Below, in pieces: positions 63,740-64,000 of a stretch of 64,000 nt of DNA (position 1 is the first letter of the stretch; the number at the start of each line of letters is the position of its first letter). The notes beneath the pieces were generated by a model. The model was not told the origin of the DNA. It searched no databases and worked only from the letters and a program-made list of their open reading frames with translations. Source of the DNA: Flavobacterium segetis (lineage in GTDB: Bacteria; Bacteroidota; Bacteroidia; Flavobacteriales; Flavobacteriaceae); NCBI RefSeq assembly GCF_900129575.1, contig NZ_FQWE01000006.1:186001-250000 (forward strand), in the 5' to 3' direction. Both the position numbers and the translations under genes were made by a program.

Positions 63740-64000
63740 ATGAGTTTATCAACTACAAGTATTAGAAGACCCGTAATGACCATTGTGATCAATTTGGCTA
63801 TTGTGTTATTCGGGATTATAGGTTATACTTTTCTGGGCGTTCGCGAATTTCCTTCAATCGATCCTGCTCAGGTTTCTATTCGTACCAATTATACAGGAGC
63901 AAATGCTGATATTATTGAATCCCAGATCACGGAACCATTAGAAAAAGCGATTAATTCAATTGATGGAATCCGTAATGTAACTTCATCAAGTGCACAAGGG
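63740..64000 (+). CDS. RND efflux transporter permease, partial (cut by right edge)
   Basis: The 87 visible codons start MSLSTTSIRRPVMTIVINLA, giving the first membrane helix of an AcrB-like RND pump, then FPSIDPAQVSIRTNYTGANA and EPLEKAINSIDGIRNVTSSS, the conserved porter PN1 start. The frame is open to the window edge, so about 950 residues are missing. It is driven by the proton gradient and, with the adaptor, exports drugs or other amphiphiles. Confidence 0.93.
   Translation, partial: MSLSTTSIRRPVMTIVINLAIVLFGIIGYTFLGVREFPSIDPAQVSIRTNYTGANADIIESQITEPLEKAINSIDGIRNVTSSSAQG

Noticed and set aside
1..64000. tRNA, rRNA and CRISPR arrays
   Set aside because: I looked for TTCGA/TTCAA T-loop patterns with paired acceptor stems and for short direct repeats at regular spacing and saw none; short or atypical tRNAs could be missed by eye.

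Overview
The window looks like a stretch of chromosome from a flavobacterium (phylum Bacteroidota, most likely Flavobacterium or a close relative). I base this on the strong A+T bias, the fused E1 alpha/beta 2-oxoacid dehydrogenase, the long-form ketol-acid reductoisomerase, the DUF6155-type protein, and Bacteroidota-type promoters (TTG, 18-20 bases, then TAnnTTTG) ahead of several genes. I saw no rRNA, tRNA, CRISPR array or intact insertion sequence.

Layout. 1-4485 (minus strand): a tightly coupled three-gene accessory module of a membrane-anchored TerB-N/TerB-C protein, a BrxD-like P-loop ATPase and an Lhr/BrxH-like helicase cut by the left edge. It is bounded by a terminator (4724-4765) and preceded by its own promoter and a 16-bp perfect palindrome. 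This is the best candidate for a little-described, probably defence-related system. 4788-10807: two helicases, DUF6155 and DUF3817 proteins, an MscS-type channel and a small conserved protein.

11116-16160 (plus strand): a five-gene amidoligase-type cluster of an alpha/beta hydrolase, an ATP-grasp ligase, a YbdK-like carboxylate-amine ligase, a class I glutamine amidotransferase and a second ATP-grasp-like protein. It probably makes an unknown peptide-like metabolite. Convergent to it, 16199-21808 (minus strand) is a seven-gene operon for a phenolic-lipid type product: FAD oxidoreductase, methyltransferase, type III polyketide synthase, dehydratase, ketosynthase, acyl carrier protein and phosphopantetheinyl transferase. 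A YhhN-like membrane protein diverges from it.

22653-32990 (minus strand): acetyl-CoA synthetase, then leuA-leuB-ilvD-ilvB-ilvN-ilvC, the branched-chain amino acid genes without leuCD. 33139-43370: a helical repeat protein, two small ORFs, branched-chain 2-oxoacid dehydrogenase E1, an IPNS-like oxygenase, SUI1, nucleoside phosphorylase, an NAD-dependent reductase, an acetyltransferase, an orphan solute-binding-like protein and a transglutaminase-like membrane protein. 43768-47120: a large acyl-CoA dehydrogenase and the decayed remnant of a family 2 glycosyltransferase.

47121-64000: threonylcarbamoyl-AMP synthase, UvrD/PcrA helicase, a TauE/SafE transporter, a beta-lactamase-fold lipoprotein, a patatin, an M1 peptidase, a Dph6-like ATPase, an orphan GAF histidine kinase, a MITE-like inverted repeat, a DUF1697 protein, RecG, and the start of an RND efflux operon that runs off the right edge. 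All family calls come from reading the sequence; no database search was run.
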